Assembly (NCBI RefSeq): GCF_000429945.1
Contig: NZ_AUCV01000013.1
Location: 1-64,000, forward strand
Length of the DNA: 64,000 nucleotides
Direction: 5' to 3'
Origin: Desulfogranum japonicum DSM 18378
GTDB taxonomy: Bacteria; Desulfobacterota; Desulfobulbia; Desulfobulbales; Desulfobulbaceae
This document shows positions 35,009-45,557 of this stretch, piece by piece. Within the stretch, counting starts at the first letter, position 1. Each line of letters opens with the position of its first letter. Under the pieces are notes generated by a model. It saw only the letters and a list, made by a program, of their open reading frames with translations, did no database searches and had not been told where the DNA came from. Both the position numbers and the translations under genes were made by a program.

Positions 35009-36202
35009 ATGTCAAAAACCTATGCTGAAATAAATGAAAAAATTGCTTCAGGAAAAGCGGTGGTTCTTACTGCCGAAGAAGTTATAGATTATGTTGATAA
35101 AAAAGGCGTTGAACAAGCCGCAGCAGAAATCGACGTGGTTACAACAGCAACCTTTGGCCCCATGTGTTCTTCAGGGTGTTTTCTTAACTTCGGCCACAGC
35201 ACACCCAAAATGCGTATTTCCGAGGCCTGGATCGAAGATGTACGAGCCTACTGTGGTATTGCAGCCGTCGACGTATACCTGGGAGCCACAGAACTCCGCC
35301 ACAACGACCCTGCCAACATGTATTACCCTGGTGAGTTCAGGTATGGTGGCGGCCATGTAATAGAAGACCTTGTTGCAGGAAAAAAACTGCAACTGTTCGG
35401 GCTTTCTTATGGTACCGATGATTATCCTCGACGTGAAATCAGGACCATGTTCGATATTAATGACCTGAACCAGGCCATTATGAGTAATCCCCGCAACTGC
35501 TATCAAAATTATAATGTTGCCACCAATACCTCAGACAAAACCATCTATACCTATTTGGGTATTCTTAAGCCACGTATACGTAATCTGACCTATAGCTCCG
35601 CCGGTCAGTTATCCCCGTTGCTGAATGATCCGCTTTACCAGACCATAGGTATAGGGACGTCCATATGGCTGGCTGGCGCACGGGGTATCGTTTATGCAGA
35701 AGGCACGCAACATTGCTCCAAGGTCGAACGTGGCGACAATGACGTTCCAGTAGAAGGAGCCGGCACCCTTGCACTCAGTGGTGATATGAAAAAAATGCAG
35801 TCCGAATTTGTACGAGGGGTCAGCCTGAAAGGATATGGAGTCTCTCTGGCACTTGGAGTAGGCATTCCCATCCCCATCCTGAATGAAGAAATACTCATGC
35901 GAACCACGGTTCGGGACAGGGATATTTCCGCCTGCATTATCGACTACGCCCACGATTACCCTCAGAAGACCGGTAAAGTTCTGCAAAAATGTACCTATGA
36001 GCAGCTACGCTCAGGAACCATTGAAATACAGGGAAAAGAAGTCAAGGTGTCCTCCATGTCTTCCTATAATAAGGCCCTGAAAATTTGTGAATTGCTCAAG
36101 GCAGAAATACAGGACGGAAAATTTTTACTTTCCGAAGCGAGCCAGCGCTTACCTCTTAACCAGAGTATGCAGGCGCTCAACATACAGGGGCCGACAAAAT
36201 GA
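35009..36202 (+). CDS. Homocysteine biosynthesis protein, DUF39/COG1900
   Basis: This 397-residue protein belongs to the COG1900 (MA1821-like) family. In methanogens it is required, with the NIL/ferredoxin partner, to make homocysteine from aspartate semialdehyde and sulfide without O-acylhomoserine. Conserved cysteines are visible in FGPMCSSGCFLNFGHS and later in TQHC, along with GTSIWLAGARGIVYAEGTQH. Unlike archaeal versions it has no C-terminal CBS pair. The ATG at 35009 follows GTGGAG; a TTG two codons earlier is less likely. The stop overlaps the next start (ATGA). Confidence 0.9.
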   Translation: MSKTYAEINEKIASGKAVVLTAEEVIDYVDKKGVEQAAAEIDVVTTATFGPMCSSGCFLNFGHSTPKMRISEAWIEDVRAYCGIAAVDVYLGATELRHNDPANMYYPGEFRYGGGHVIEDLVAGKKLQLFGLSYGTDDYPRREIRTMFDINDLNQAIMSNPRNCYQNYNVATNTSDKTIYTYLGILKPRIRNLTYSSAGQLSPLLNDPLYQTIGIGTSIWLAGARGIVYAEGTQHCSKVERGDNDVPVEGAGTLALSGDMKKMQSEFVRGVSLKGYGVSLALGVGIPIPILNEEILMRTTVRDRDISACIIDYAHDYPQKTGKVLQKCTYEQLRSGTIEIQGKEVKVSSMSSYNKALKICELLKAEIQDGKFLLSEASQRLPLNQSMQALNIQGPTK

Positions 36203-36609
36203 AAACCCAGAAAATTTATCTCTATTTCCCCAAAAGCGAGACCGATAAACCTATTATCTGCCACCTGATACGCAATTATGATCTGACCATAAATATTTTT
36301 CGGGCAAAGGTGACACCTGAGGAAGAAGGCCACCTTTCACTGGAGGTCACAGGGACGGAAGAAAACATTGCAAAAGCCTTTCAATACCTGGAAGGGTTTG
36401 ACGTCATCATCCATACCGGTGCAAAGGCAGTGCACTGGGAAGGGCAACGCTGTACACACTGCGGAAATTGCCTGTCCCATTGCCCCACAGCTGCACTCCA
36501 TTTTGCAGATCCAAACACCCGGGAAGTACAGTTTGATGAGGAAAAGTGTATTGAATGTCTCTCCTGTATCACCAATTGTCCCTTCGGTGTCTGTTCATCT
36601 GCTTTCTAA
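36199..36609 (+). CDS. NIL-domain / 2[4Fe-4S] ferredoxin partner of DUF39
   Basis: The 136-residue protein has an N-terminal NIL (ligand-binding, ACT-like) domain of about 75 residues and a C-terminal ferredoxin domain with two clusters, CTHCGNCLSHCP and CIECLSCITNCP. It corresponds to MA1822, which supplies electrons or acts as a scaffold in the sulfide-dependent homocysteine pathway. Translational coupling through the ATGA overlap with the DUF39 gene, and the third pathway gene 12 bases downstream, support the assignment. Confidence 0.92.
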   Translation: MKTQKIYLYFPKSETDKPIICHLIRNYDLTINIFRAKVTPEEEGHLSLEVTGTEENIAKAFQYLEGFDVIIHTGAKAVHWEGQRCTHCGNCLSHCPTAALHFADPNTREVQFDEEKCIECLSCITNCPFGVCSSAF

Positions 36610-36621
36610 TATTGCACTCAT

Positions 36622-37359
36622 ATGCGAACATTTCGCTCATTCAGCTGGAAAGATACCAACCTTCGCATTGCCGGTGATCAGTTCGACTGTATTACCCAGG
36701 CCATATTAAAGGAGCGTAGGGCTCTGGAGGCATACATTCGCAGACATCCGGAATTTCAACACTCTCTTGTTCCAATATCTTTGCTTGATATGCCTCCGGT
36801 CAGTGCGCAGCGTATGGCTGATGCTGCGCAGTTGACAGGGCTTGGCCCCATGGCGTCTGTGGCTGGAACTCTCGCCCAGATAGGAGTAGAAGCGGCCATG
36901 GAATCTGGAGCAACTGAGGCCATTGTTGAAAATGGCGGAGATATGTTCCTGTATAGCCAGCAACCCGTTACCATAGGTTTATATGCAGGCAACAATGCCA
37001 TCGGCGATAAACTTGCATTCAAATTATCCCCCACAGATCTGCCTTTAGCTCTATGCAGTTCATCAAGTATTATGGGGCATTCTCAGTCCTTTGGAAAATG
37101 CGATCTGGCAACAGTCGTAGCTAAAAATGCAGCCCTGGCTGATTCCGTAGCTACCCTGGTATGTAATTCCATACAGACAATTCATGACTTGGAGCAGGTG
37201 CTCAACCAAGCTGGCAACATCCAGGGAGTTCACGGGATACTTGCAGTAAAAGACGATAAAATAAGCATATATGGGAACTTACCAGAACTTGCTCGAAATC
37301 AGGATGTTTCTCTGAGAAACAAAATCACAAAAGACATACACTCAAATTTTTCTCTCTGA
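36622..37359 (+). CDS. UPF0280 / COG2122 (ApbE-like) protein of sulfide assimilation
   Basis: The 245-residue protein has the ApbE-like fold of the UPF0280 family (MADAAQLTGLGPMASVAGTLAQIG, IVENGGDMFLY, CSSSSIMGHSQSFGKCDLATV). The Methanosarcina homologue MA1715 increases sulfide assimilation and works with the DUF39 and NIL/ferredoxin proteins. The three genes form one compact operon here, which suggests a complete module. The exact biochemical step of UPF0280 is not known; ApbE relatives transfer FMN. Confidence 0.9.
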   Translation: MRTFRSFSWKDTNLRIAGDQFDCITQAILKERRALEAYIRRHPEFQHSLVPISLLDMPPVSAQRMADAAQLTGLGPMASVAGTLAQIGVEAAMESGATEAIVENGGDMFLYSQQPVTIGLYAGNNAIGDKLAFKLSPTDLPLALCSSSSIMGHSQSFGKCDLATVVAKNAALADSVATLVCNSIQTIHDLEQVLNQAGNIQGVHGILAVKDDKISIYGNLPELARNQDVSLRNKITKDIHSNFSL

Positions 37360-37553
37360 GATCAGAGCTTGGGACTGCCGAAAAATTTCAGCATCCCCAA
37401 GCTACCTATAGTTGGTCAGAAACGGTGTGTCAGCTCTGCCGAACGTATTGATATCTACACAAGTGACGGTGACAAGTTAAGAAAAGCTGATTATAGCTAT
37501 TGGTAACCTTTTCTTTTCAATACGAAAGATACACACTTCAGTGTTAAAACATC

Positions 37554-38216
37554 ATGAAATCTCAAGCTTCTGCACTTCCACGCTACAGTCTGTATGAAGA
37601 AATTGCCAACAGTATAACCCATGGTATCGGCATTATCTTTTCCATAGCCGGATTAGGCGTACTTACCTCTTTTGCGAGTACTTTTGGTTCTGTATGGCAT
37701 ATTGTTTCATGCAGTATATACAGTGGCACAATGATTCTGCTCTATTCAATTTCAACGCTGTACCATTCCATACCGGGAGAGAAAACAAAAGCAGTCTTCA
37801 GGGTACTTGACCACTCCTCAATATTTCTCTTGATAGCAGGGACCTACACGCCAATTACCCTGGTATGCCTGAGAGGTCCATTGGGATGGACGATCTTTGG
37901 GTCTATTTGGGGACTTGCAGTCCTGGGGATATTGCTTGAAATTTTTCTCCCTAAAAAACTAAGGTATATAACCATCGGACTTTACGTCATTATGGGGTGG
38001 ACTATCATACTAGCTGTCAAGCCCATGCTCTCCTCTGTCCCTCCTGGAGGACTCTGGTTATTATTGATTGGAGGACTTTGGTATACGTTCGGTATCCCTT
38101 TCTACATCTGGAGGTCACTCCCATTTAATCATGCAATCTGGCATCTCTTTGTTCTCGGAGGAACAATTTTCCAGTTTTTTGCCATTCTCCTTTATGTAGT
38201 ACCGGTTTACACATAA
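37554..38216 (+). CDS. Hemolysin III / YqfA family membrane protein
   Basis: The 220-residue protein has seven hydrophobic segments and the PAQR/HlyIII family motifs: EEIANSITHGIGIIFS, STLYHSIPGEKTKAVFRVLDHSSIFLLIAGTYTP and the final NHAIWHLFVLGGTIFQF. The conserved His, Asp and Ser residues would form an intramembrane metal site as in adiponectin receptors. E. coli YqfA-like proteins affect membrane lipid homeostasis. Haemolytic activity should not be assumed from the name. It is monocistronic. Confidence 0.9.
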   Translation: MKSQASALPRYSLYEEIANSITHGIGIIFSIAGLGVLTSFASTFGSVWHIVSCSIYSGTMILLYSISTLYHSIPGEKTKAVFRVLDHSSIFLLIAGTYTPITLVCLRGPLGWTIFGSIWGLAVLGILLEIFLPKKLRYITIGLYVIMGWTIILAVKPMLSSVPPGGLWLLLIGGLWYTFGIPFYIWRSLPFNHAIWHLFVLGGTIFQFFAILLYVVPVYT

Positions 38217-38313
38217 GCTACCCATAGGTGATATGCCACTCAGACTTAACGTCAATATGAAAAACCTGAGAGATTTGCTTTGTGCCAGGAGGAGAAACGC
38301 TGAAAGCGTTCTC

Positions 38314-40281
38314 TCAGGCCTTTACCTTAGGCAATGTGGTGGCAATGGATATAAAAAATATGCTTCCTCCATCGGGCACCGGTTTTGCCCAGACAGTGCC
38401 TCCGTGTTGCTCGGCAATTTCTCTTACGATCGCCAATCCCAGGCCCGCCCCTTCAATATTTCTTGTTTCCTCCTTGCGTTGAAACAGGTCAAAGATCTTT
38501 TCGCTGTCTTCGACACCAATGCCTACACCGTCATCTCGAACAGAAAGAATATGGTGCGAACCAGAATTCTCATACCCGATGGAAATTTCACTTAAATTCT
38601 CACCACCGTACTTCAACGCGTTATCAACTAGATTTCTCAACACTCGCAACAAAGCAAGTCTATCAGCATAGATCTCCGGTAAAGAGTCGGGGACAAGCCA
38701 GCGAATGGAACGGATACTGAATCGTATTGCAAATTCATCTCTAATAATCTGGAGAATCCTGTTCAGACTAATACGCTCTACTAAAAGCGAAACTTCCTTT
38801 GTGGATATATACAGATTAATTGTTTCAACCAGGGACACAATCTGTTCAGATGATTTCAAAATCTGTTCAAGATAGTTTACTCCACGCTCATCCAAAGCCC
38901 CGTTGTATTGTTTGTGAAGAAGTCTGGTGAGGCCGTGTACACTGATTGCAGGACTTTTCAGGTCGTGGGAAACGGAATAAGCAAAAAATTTAATTTGTTC
39001 AGAACTTTTCTGCAATGCCTCTTCCATTTGCTTTTGCTCTGTCACATCACGTCCCACTGATTGCACTTCTTTTGGACACCTATTATTGTCAACAATGAGG
39101 CGATTGGTCCATTGTTGCCACCGGATGGTACCATCTGGTTTCACGACTCTGAGCTCAATGGTTCCCACTGGAGTGTCAGCATCCAAAAAAGCAACATGCT
39201 CTCTGACCTTATCCCGATCCTCTTCAAACAGGACAGGATACACTGTGTTGCCGAGCATCTCCGATTCCTTCCTGCCAAAATATCGGCAAAATGCCTGGTT
39301 AACAAAAGTAATCGTCTGGTCAGGCAAGGTGCGAAAAATGAGCTCAGTCTGGTCTTCCACAATAGCTCGGTAACGGGCTTCACTCTCTTTTAAACCCTGT
39401 ACTGCCATTTTATAGTCTGTAATATCTCTGAATATACCCTGATAACCTAAAACTGAACCATCAGGGGAATACTTAAGAGCCGAGGTCAGTACGCAATCTA
39501 TTTGCTTGCCATCCTTTCTGACAAACCTGACAGGGTAGTCACGCAAAAAACCATGCCGCTCTATGAATTCCCTATATCTTTTCCGATCATCTTTATTGAC
39601 ATAAAGCTGGACAATATTTTTTGCCATGAGTTCAGAGCGTGAATAACCAAACAGATCCAGCCCTGCCTGATTAATATCAAGAAACTCCCCGTCTCGGGTA
39701 ACAATGGCAATGGCATCTCTGGAATCTTCAAAGAGACGTCGATATTTTTCTTCACTGACAAGAATAGCTTTTTCCGCTCTGTGGCGTTCAAGCACTTCAC
39801 GACGTAACTCTTCATTGGCTTTTTCCAATTCTGCAGTACGTTCCTGAACCCGGAGTTCCAACTTATCGCCAACTCTTCGCAGGGCTTCTTCTGTTCGTTT
39901 ACGCTCTATGGCATATCGCGTGGATCTTGCCAGGAGATGACTGCTTACATGCCCTTTTGAAAGGTAGTCTTGGGCCCCCTCTTTCACCGCTTTAATGGCA
40001 AGAGCCTCGTCATCAAACCCAGTTAAAATAATAATTGGAATTTCCGGATACCTGTTCTGAACGTTTAAAAACGTCTCAAACCCCTGGCTATCAGGAAGAG
40101 AAAGATCCAGGAGGATAACATCAACCTCTTCCTTTCCCAGAATTTCAAGACCGGCTCTGAGAGATTCGACAATGTTCAACGTAAAAGTGCCGGGAGTGCA
40201 TTCTGAAAAATGTTCCCTGATCAATCGAATGTCAGCAGGATTATCCTCAATCAGAAGTACAACTACACGCTGCGAATTCAT
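38314..40281 (-). CDS. Hybrid sensor: receiver-PAS-PAS-histidine kinase
   Basis: The 655-residue protein begins with a response-regulator receiver ([28 protein letters not shown] with the phosphoacceptor Asp, then LSKGHVSS). A coiled coil ([36 protein letters not shown]), two PAS/PAC sensor domains and a HisKA/HATPase kinase with [18 protein letters not shown] and a GAGLGLAI G-box follow. There are no membrane segments, so it is cytoplasmic. The start ATG at 40281 overlaps the stop of the upstream receiver gene (ATGA). It is the third gene of a kinase - receiver - receiver/kinase operon, a likely phosphorelay. Confidence 0.92.
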   Translation of the reverse strand: MNSQRVVVLLIEDNPADIRLIREHFSECTPGTFTLNIVESLRAGLEILGKEEVDVILLDLSLPDSQGFETFLNVQNRYPEIPIIILTGFDDEALAIKAVKEGAQDYLSKGHVSSHLLARSTRYAIERKRTEEALRRVGDKLELRVQERTAELEKANEELRREVLERHRAEKAILVSEEKYRRLFEDSRDAIAIVTRDGEFLDINQAGLDLFGYSRSELMAKNIVQLYVNKDDRKRYREFIERHGFLRDYPVRFVRKDGKQIDCVLTSALKYSPDGSVLGYQGIFRDITDYKMAVQGLKESEARYRAIVEDQTELIFRTLPDQTITFVNQAFCRYFGRKESEMLGNTVYPVLFEEDRDKVREHVAFLDADTPVGTIELRVVKPDGTIRWQQWTNRLIVDNNRCPKEVQSVGRDVTEQKQMEEALQKSSEQIKFFAYSVSHDLKSPAISVHGLTRLLHKQYNGALDERGVNYLEQILKSSEQIVSLVETINLYISTKEVSLLVERISLNRILQIIRDEFAIRFSIRSIRWLVPDSLPEIYADRLALLRVLRNLVDNALKYGGENLSEISIGYENSGSHHILSVRDDGVGIGVEDSEKIFDLFQRKEETRNIEGAGLGLAIVREIAEQHGGTVWAKPVPDGGSIFFISIATTLPKVKA

Positions 40282-40733
40282 TGACTGGCATCTCTGGGCA
40301 ACTTCACAATTGTAAACCAAAAGTCTTCAATGGATTCAACAACGGCAATAAATTGATCAAGATCTACAGGCTTTGTAATATAACAGTTTGCGTGCAGGCT
40401 GTACGCCTTGAGAATATCCTGTTCAGCCTTGGACGTTGTCAGCACAACTACAGGTATACGACATAAGTCGTTGTCGGATTTGATCTCTGAAAGAACTTCT
40501 CTCCCGTCTTTTTTGGGAAGGTTCAAATCAAGCAGGATTAAATCCGGGCGTACGGCATCGCTATACTTGCCCTCCTTGCGTAGAAAAGCCAACGCTTCAA
40601 CGCCGTCTTCCACTACGGAAAGATTGTTCCTGACCTTACCTTCTTTCAACCCTTCAATGGTCAAACGCACATCTCCAGGATTATCCTCTACCAGGAGGAT
40701 TTCCACTGGTAACCCTTGGTTTCTAAAAGTCAT
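40278..40733 (-). CDS. Single-domain response regulator (Rcp1/CheY-like)
   Basis: The 151-residue protein is a stand-alone receiver with the acidic pair in LLVEDNPGD, phosphoacceptor Asp in [21 protein letters not shown] and the Lys in ITKPVD. The [10 protein letters not shown] start and the long beta4 loop are typical of Rcp1-type receivers that act with phytochrome-like kinases. It starts two bases after the upstream kinase stop and is translationally coupled to the downstream hybrid sensor, so it may shuttle phosphate between them. There is no output domain. Confidence 0.92.
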   Translation of the reverse strand: MTFRNQGLPVEILLVEDNPGDVRLTIEGLKEGKVRNNLSVVEDGVEALAFLRKEGKYSDAVRPDLILLDLNLPKKDGREVLSEIKSDNDLCRIPVVVLTTSKAEQDILKAYSLHANCYITKPVDLDQFIAVVESIEDFWFTIVKLPRDASQ

Positions 40734-40735
40734 TA

Positions 40736-42280
40736 TTAATTTCCTTGGCTGGCTGGAATGGTGAAATAGAACGTAGTACCTTGGCCTGGGGTTGATTGAA
40801 CCCAGATTTTGCCACCGTGATATTCGACAATCTTTTTACAAATAGCTAAGCCTATTCCGGTTCCGGGATAGGCACCTACGCCATGAAGGCGTTGAAATAT
40901 AACAAAAATACGATCAGCATATTGCGACTCAAAACCGACGCCATTATCTTGTACGGTAAAGAGCCATTCTTCATCGACCAATGCGGCGGATATATGAATC
41001 TCCGGTGGAGCTTGCCCGTGAAATTTGATAGCATTGCCAATCAGATTTTGGAAAAGAAGCCCAAGCAGACTTGCACTGACGACCAGGGTGGGCAGAGAGT
41101 CATGGGTAATTACTGCCTGATTTTCTTCTATGACAGTTCCCAGATTTTCTTTAGCCCATTCGAAAATTTCTTCACAATTGGCAGACTGTGTCTCACCATT
41201 GACCCTGCCAACACGCGAATAAGCAAGCAGATCGTTGATCATGGTCTGCATGCGTTTTGAACCTTCCACCGCAAAATTTATGAATTCATCCGCATCTTCA
41301 TCGAGCTTGCCCTTATAGCGTCGAGCAAGAAGTTGCACATAGCTGGCGATCATGCGAAGGGGTTCCTGCATGTCGTGAGAAGCAACGTAGGCAAACTGTT
41401 CCAGCTCCAAATTTGATCGTTCCAATTCCCGGGCTTGTTTTGCCAGTGCGTCTTCAGCTTTTTTACGGCTTGTTATATCTGTTATTATGACAAAACTACC
41501 CCTGAACATGCCTTCCTCGTCATAGATTGGCCTTGGAGACATAATTGTTATAATCTTCTGCCCATCACTCGCTGTCCAGGTAAGTTCGTAAGGTTCATGT
41601 ACACCTTGAAGTCTCTTCTGCCTTTCCCCCCATAGCACGGTCTGGTTTTCCTCATCCAGAAATTCAATGGATGAATGATCCAATATATCATTTCTGGAAA
41701 GATTCAACATTCGGCAGAGTCTCTCGTTCACGTAGGTTATACGTTCATGTTCATTTCGAATCATAACGCCTTCGTTCATGGTCTCTACCAAGGTGCGATA
41801 ACGTTGTTCGCTTTCCTTGAGTGCCTGCTCGGCACGTCTGGTTTCAGAGATATCTTCAAACAGGCCCACTGCCCCGAGAAACTTCCCTTCCTCGGTTGTG
41901 AGACAGTTATAGATGGCTCGGAGCTGGGTACGTTTTTCCCCGGTAACGGAACAATACTCGCCGTCATACACTCCCAACTCACCATCAAGCGCTTTCTGGA
42001 CAGCATGCCGCATTTCCTTATTCGCGCCTGAGGTCACCATATTGAACCCAATGACCTTATCCTTTGGTGCACCCATGACTTCTAAAAAGTGTTCATTACA
42101 ATCAAGAATAATGCCTTGTTGGTCAAAATGAACAATTCCCAAAGGTGAATGATTGAAAATCATACGATAGCGTTCTTCGCTGCGAAGCATGGCTTCTTCG
42201 GCACCAAGCCATGCCAGCCGTTCCTTCTCCAGCTCCCTGACTCTTTGTTCAAGTGCCTCGTATGTTGGTTTATGAGACAT
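40736..42280 (-). CDS. PAS-PAS sensor histidine kinase
   Basis: The 514-residue soluble kinase has a short coiled coil ([34 protein letters not shown]), two PAS/PAC domains (about 32-150 and 155-275), a second coiled coil and a HisKA-type dimerisation helix with the phospho-His in [19 protein letters not shown], then an HATPase domain ([53 protein letters not shown]). The DMQEPLR H-box is typical of phytochrome-like kinases, but no chromophore-binding GAF domain is present. It heads the three-gene signalling operon. Confidence 0.93.
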   Translation of the reverse strand: MSHKPTYEALEQRVRELEKERLAWLGAEEAMLRSEERYRMIFNHSPLGIVHFDQQGIILDCNEHFLEVMGAPKDKVIGFNMVTSGANKEMRHAVQKALDGELGVYDGEYCSVTGEKRTQLRAIYNCLTTEEGKFLGAVGLFEDISETRRAEQALKESEQRYRTLVETMNEGVMIRNEHERITYVNERLCRMLNLSRNDILDHSSIEFLDEENQTVLWGERQKRLQGVHEPYELTWTASDGQKIITIMSPRPIYDEEGMFRGSFVIITDITSRKKAEDALAKQARELERSNLELEQFAYVASHDMQEPLRMIASYVQLLARRYKGKLDEDADEFINFAVEGSKRMQTMINDLLAYSRVGRVNGETQSANCEEIFEWAKENLGTVIEENQAVITHDSLPTLVVSASLLGLLFQNLIGNAIKFHGQAPPEIHISAALVDEEWLFTVQDNGVGFESQYADRIFVIFQRLHGVGAYPGTGIGLAICKKIVEYHGGKIWVQSTPGQGTTFYFTIPASQGN

Positions 42281-42418
42281 AAATCCCCCCTTCCAGGCCC
42301 CATTTACAGACCTTATCTGAAAGACAGCCCCCGCTATCTGTCAAAGCTGTACGCTACTGTTTGCACAGGTATAGAAAAAATGAGATGTCGGCTGTCAGTT
42401 TGGCACGTTTATCCAGGA

Positions 42419-43927
42419 TTACAAAAAAAGCTTATACGCTAGATTATGTGTTTCTTCCAGATATCTATACCCCAATCGATCCAAACGTTGCTCCAACTCG
42501 CCGGCTGCATCTTGACCGCATTCAAAGCCTATAAGAACACGACCAAAATCTCCACCCTGCATACGATAGTGGAACAACGATATATTACGCTGACCTTTTG
42601 TAGTATCTAAAAATCGAACTAACGCTCCAGGTGTTTCCGGGAACCAGAAACGAAAAATGCGCTCCCCCTTTAGCTCACTTGATCCCCCCCCGACAATATA
42701 GCGAATATGCGTTTTTGCAAGATCGTTTTCAGTCAGATCGATATTGTGATAGCCTGCTTCGATCAATCTCTCGCTGAAAACTTTCCGTTCACTGGTTTCC
42801 CGAATGGAAATTCCCACAAATATATGGGCCTCCTTTCTGGAAGAAAAACGATAGTTGAACTCTGTTATATTACGATCACCAACCATATCATGACAAAACC
42901 GTTTCAGACTGCCCGGTTTCTCAGGAATGGTTACCGCAAACAAGGCTTCCTGCTGTTCGCCGACCAAGGTGCGCTCTGCGACATAACGCAGACGTTCAAA
43001 GTTCATATTCGCACCAGAATTAACAGCAACAAGAGTTTTTCCGGAACAGCCTGTAGAACGGATATACTTAAGTAAACCTGCCATGCCGAGCCCACCTGCA
43101 GGTTCAACAATGGATCGAGTGCTCTGATATACGGCCTTGATACCGCTGCAGAGTTCATCTGTGCTGACTCGAATTATCTCATCTACGTACTGCCGGCACA
43201 TATCAAAGGTAAGCTTCCCCACCTTTTTCACAGCAACACCGTCAGCAAAAACTCCTACCCAGTCAAGATTGATTCGTTTTCCCTCTTTCAGAGACCTATC
43301 CATGGCGTCACTGTCAAAAGGCTCAACTCCAATCACCTGAATCTCAGGTCTTAGCGATTTTATATAAGCTGCCATACCAGCAATGAGACCACCTCCACCT
43401 ATTGGTACAAAAACCGCATCCAACTGGCCGGGATTCTGGCGCAGAATTTCATCTGCCACAGTTCCTTGTCCTGCAATGACAAGTTCATCGTCAAAGGGGT
43501 GAATAAACACCATACCAGTTTTCTCTACCAGCTCAACAGCCCGTTCAGCGGCTTCAGAATAATTGTCACCATGTAAAACGACCTCGCCACCGTATCGTTT
43601 AACAGCATCAATCTTTATCTGTGGGGTGGTAACCGGCATAACTATAATTGCTCTCAGCCCAAGCTTTCTGGCAGCAAAAACTACGCCTTGAGCATGATTA
43701 CCTGCTGAAGCCGCAATAACCCCTCTCTCTCGCTCCGACGGATCAAGGTGTGCTATTTTGTTGTACGCACCTCGTATTTTAAAAGAAAAAACAGGCTGTT
43801 GATCTTCACGCTTCAACAAAATTCTATTTCCTGTCTGCAGGGACAGAGCCACAGCTTCATCAAGCGATGTTTCCACTGCCGCCTCATAAACACGGGAAGT
43901 TAAAATCTGTTTTATTATTTTCTTCAC
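42419..43927 (-). CDS. ilvA: Threonine ammonia-lyase, biosynthetic (threonine deaminase)
   Basis: IlvA converts threonine to 2-oxobutanoate, the first step of isoleucine synthesis. The 502-residue protein has the PLP lysine in FSFKIRGAYNKI, the phosphate-binding ASAGNHAQG, GGGGLIAGM and SGANMNFERLRYVAERT. Two C-terminal ACT-like domains (FAVTIPEKPGSLKRFC and RIFRFWFPETPGALVRFL) indicate the long, isoleucine-inhibited form. The gene is followed by the signalling operon in the same direction but separated by about 140 bases. Confidence 0.96.
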   Translation of the reverse strand: MKKIIKQILTSRVYEAAVETSLDEAVALSLQTGNRILLKREDQQPVFSFKIRGAYNKIAHLDPSERERGVIAASAGNHAQGVVFAARKLGLRAIIVMPVTTPQIKIDAVKRYGGEVVLHGDNYSEAAERAVELVEKTGMVFIHPFDDELVIAGQGTVADEILRQNPGQLDAVFVPIGGGGLIAGMAAYIKSLRPEIQVIGVEPFDSDAMDRSLKEGKRINLDWVGVFADGVAVKKVGKLTFDMCRQYVDEIIRVSTDELCSGIKAVYQSTRSIVEPAGGLGMAGLLKYIRSTGCSGKTLVAVNSGANMNFERLRYVAERTLVGEQQEALFAVTIPEKPGSLKRFCHDMVGDRNITEFNYRFSSRKEAHIFVGISIRETSERKVFSERLIEAGYHNIDLTENDLAKTHIRYIVGGGSSELKGERIFRFWFPETPGALVRFLDTTKGQRNISLFHYRMQGGDFGRVLIGFECGQDAAGELEQRLDRLGYRYLEETHNLAYKLFL

Positions 43928-43957
43928 AGCCTGTATTGCTCCCTATTTCCGTTATTT

Positions 43958-44032
43958 TAAGGGTCGCGAAAAATAATAAACCGAGTTGAGAGACAAGCAA
44001 GATTGGATAATTTCTATTTTCCGTGGCCCTAA
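43958..44032. repeat. MITE-like repeat, internally deleted copy D
   Basis: This 75-bp unit has both ends (TAAGGGTCGCG and CCGTGGCCCTAA) and, inverted relative to copies A-C, the segment GAGTTGAGAGACAAGCAAG followed by ATTGGATAATTT. The whole inner hairpin and one arm are missing. It demonstrates that the ends persist after loss of the middle. Confidence 0.8.
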
Positions 44033-44122
44033 GCATCACCTGGTAATCGATCCGCACAGAGTGTTAAAAGTTACATTATACGCAGAACGAAATGATGGAA
44101 CAAGTTAACAGGATACCTGATT

Positions 44123-44160
44123 CAGGGCTGCGGAAAAAACACATTATCCAATCTTGTTGG
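44123..44160. repeat. MITE-like repeat, partial copy E
   Basis: Only the left end of the family is recognisable (CAGGGCTGCGGAAAAAAC then ATTATCCAATCTTG). The right end is absent or decayed. Confidence 0.5.
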
Positions 44161-44645
44161 TGTTTCACCGTCATGAGAATGAGTTCATATCCTATTCATT
44201 TTTTGGAGAGTTACAATTTTTCGCCCCCTTAAAAAAAAGCATTTTTTTCCCCGGCAAACATTGTCACATTGCGCCTAGGATATATCTCATAATATTTGGT
44301 CAAACACCAGATATAATTACAGAAAAAGTATATTGACGCGTAAAAACCTTCACAGGACACTAAGTGAGCGACCTCAACCCAGATGCAAAAGGCTACAGTC
44401 CGCTTGAAAATTGGTCTTTCTGAGGTCAGCCTGGCTCAGATATAACCTATACGGTGCGCTACTCTGTTTGCGAAAAGCCCAATGTCCTGTGAGCTGATAC
44501 ATCACAGATAAAGCAACGCTCAGCTACATTTTCCCTCAGAGAAGCACAGAACTTGTATTACTGAAAGAACGTGGTATAACTTCATTACATTCCATAAAAA
44601 CAGCTTGTCCTGTGTATCTCCATTATTACAGAGAGGAACTGCGCT

Positions 44646-45476
44646 ATGAACCAGCAACTCACCCATATTTTAAGGGAATACGGACAAAATTCTGAAAAAA
44701 AAGTCACGGTCATGACTGGTGCAGGTATATCTGCAGAAAGTGGCATTCCTACTTTCAGGGGACCGGAAGGGTATTGGACTTTTGGTTCCAAAGAGTATCA
44801 TCCCCAGGAGATGGCTACATTCAACATGTTCTCCAGGTATCCCGAAGAGGTCTGGCGATGGTACCTGTACAGACTGGGGGTATGTTCCACTGCAGAACCC
44901 AACGCTGGACATTACGCTCTGGTTGACCTGGAAGAATTGCTGCAAAATCGCTTTACTCTGATAACTCAAAACATTGACGGACTTCACCTGCGAGCAGGGA
45001 GTTCACCTACAAAAACCATGCAGATCCACGGCAATGTTGCGTTCATGCGCTGCGCCCTGGATTGTACGCCTGATGTATATCCCATTCCGGAAGAAGTTCC
45101 GGGCAAAAACAAGGATACCCCGTTTACCGAAACTGATCGGCAGTTCCTTAAATGCCCTAAATGCGGCGCTCGTAGTCGTCCGCACATTCTCCTTTTTGAT
45201 GAAAGCTACAACGAGCACCACTATCATTTTTACAGCGCAATTCAAGCAGCCCAAGACACAGACCTGCTTATTATCGTCGGCACCTCAGGGGCAACCAACC
45301 TACCCAACCAGGTGGCTGCTCAAGTTTTCAGCAAAGGCGGCATAATTATTGACATAAACATCGAAGAAAATACATTTTCCGATATGGCGTTACGCAGTGG
45401 TAGAGGCTTTTTTCTGCAACAGCCCAGTAGCGAAGCTTTACAGGAGATATACAGTGTTATGTCAGGGATGGAGTAA
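44646..45476 (+). CDS. SIR2-family NAD-dependent protein deacylase
   Basis: The 276-residue sirtuin removes acyl groups from lysine using NAD+. It has the NAD-binding GAGISAESGIPTFRG, the TQNIDGLH and MQIHGN catalytic His segments, a zinc site (CALDC and CPKCG) and HILLFDE followed by VGTSGATN. The order and spacing resemble class III/U sirtuins of the CobB group. The insert between the first zinc Cys pair and the second is longer than in E. coli CobB. It is monocistronic. Confidence 0.93.
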   Translation: MNQQLTHILREYGQNSEKKVTVMTGAGISAESGIPTFRGPEGYWTFGSKEYHPQEMATFNMFSRYPEEVWRWYLYRLGVCSTAEPNAGHYALVDLEELLQNRFTLITQNIDGLHLRAGSSPTKTMQIHGNVAFMRCALDCTPDVYPIPEEVPGKNKDTPFTETDRQFLKCPKCGARSRPHILLFDESYNEHHYHFYSAIQAAQDTDLLIIVGTSGATNLPNQVAAQVFSKGGIIIDINIEENTFSDMALRSGRGFFLQQPSSEALQEIYSVMSGME

Positions 45477-45557
45477 TGCATGTTGCCTGTCTTGCTGTGT
45501 TCCACATACCCCTTTTGGGAAAGCTTCTCCGGCACCAAAGATGTGACGGAATAGACC

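Larger units (their letters stand above)
43928..44645. other. Intergenic region with two decayed repeat-family members
   Basis: This 718-base divergent region between ilvA and the sirtuin gene holds no supported gene. Repeat remnants at 43958-44032 and 44123-44160 are listed separately. The region should contain promoters for both flanking genes. A small ORF at 44154-44336 has no ribosome site and is not believed. Confidence 0.4.

Noticed and set aside
38233-38720. Plus-strand frames after the hemolysin III gene
   Set aside because: They overlap the kinase coding sequence on the opposite strand, which has clear HATPase motifs.
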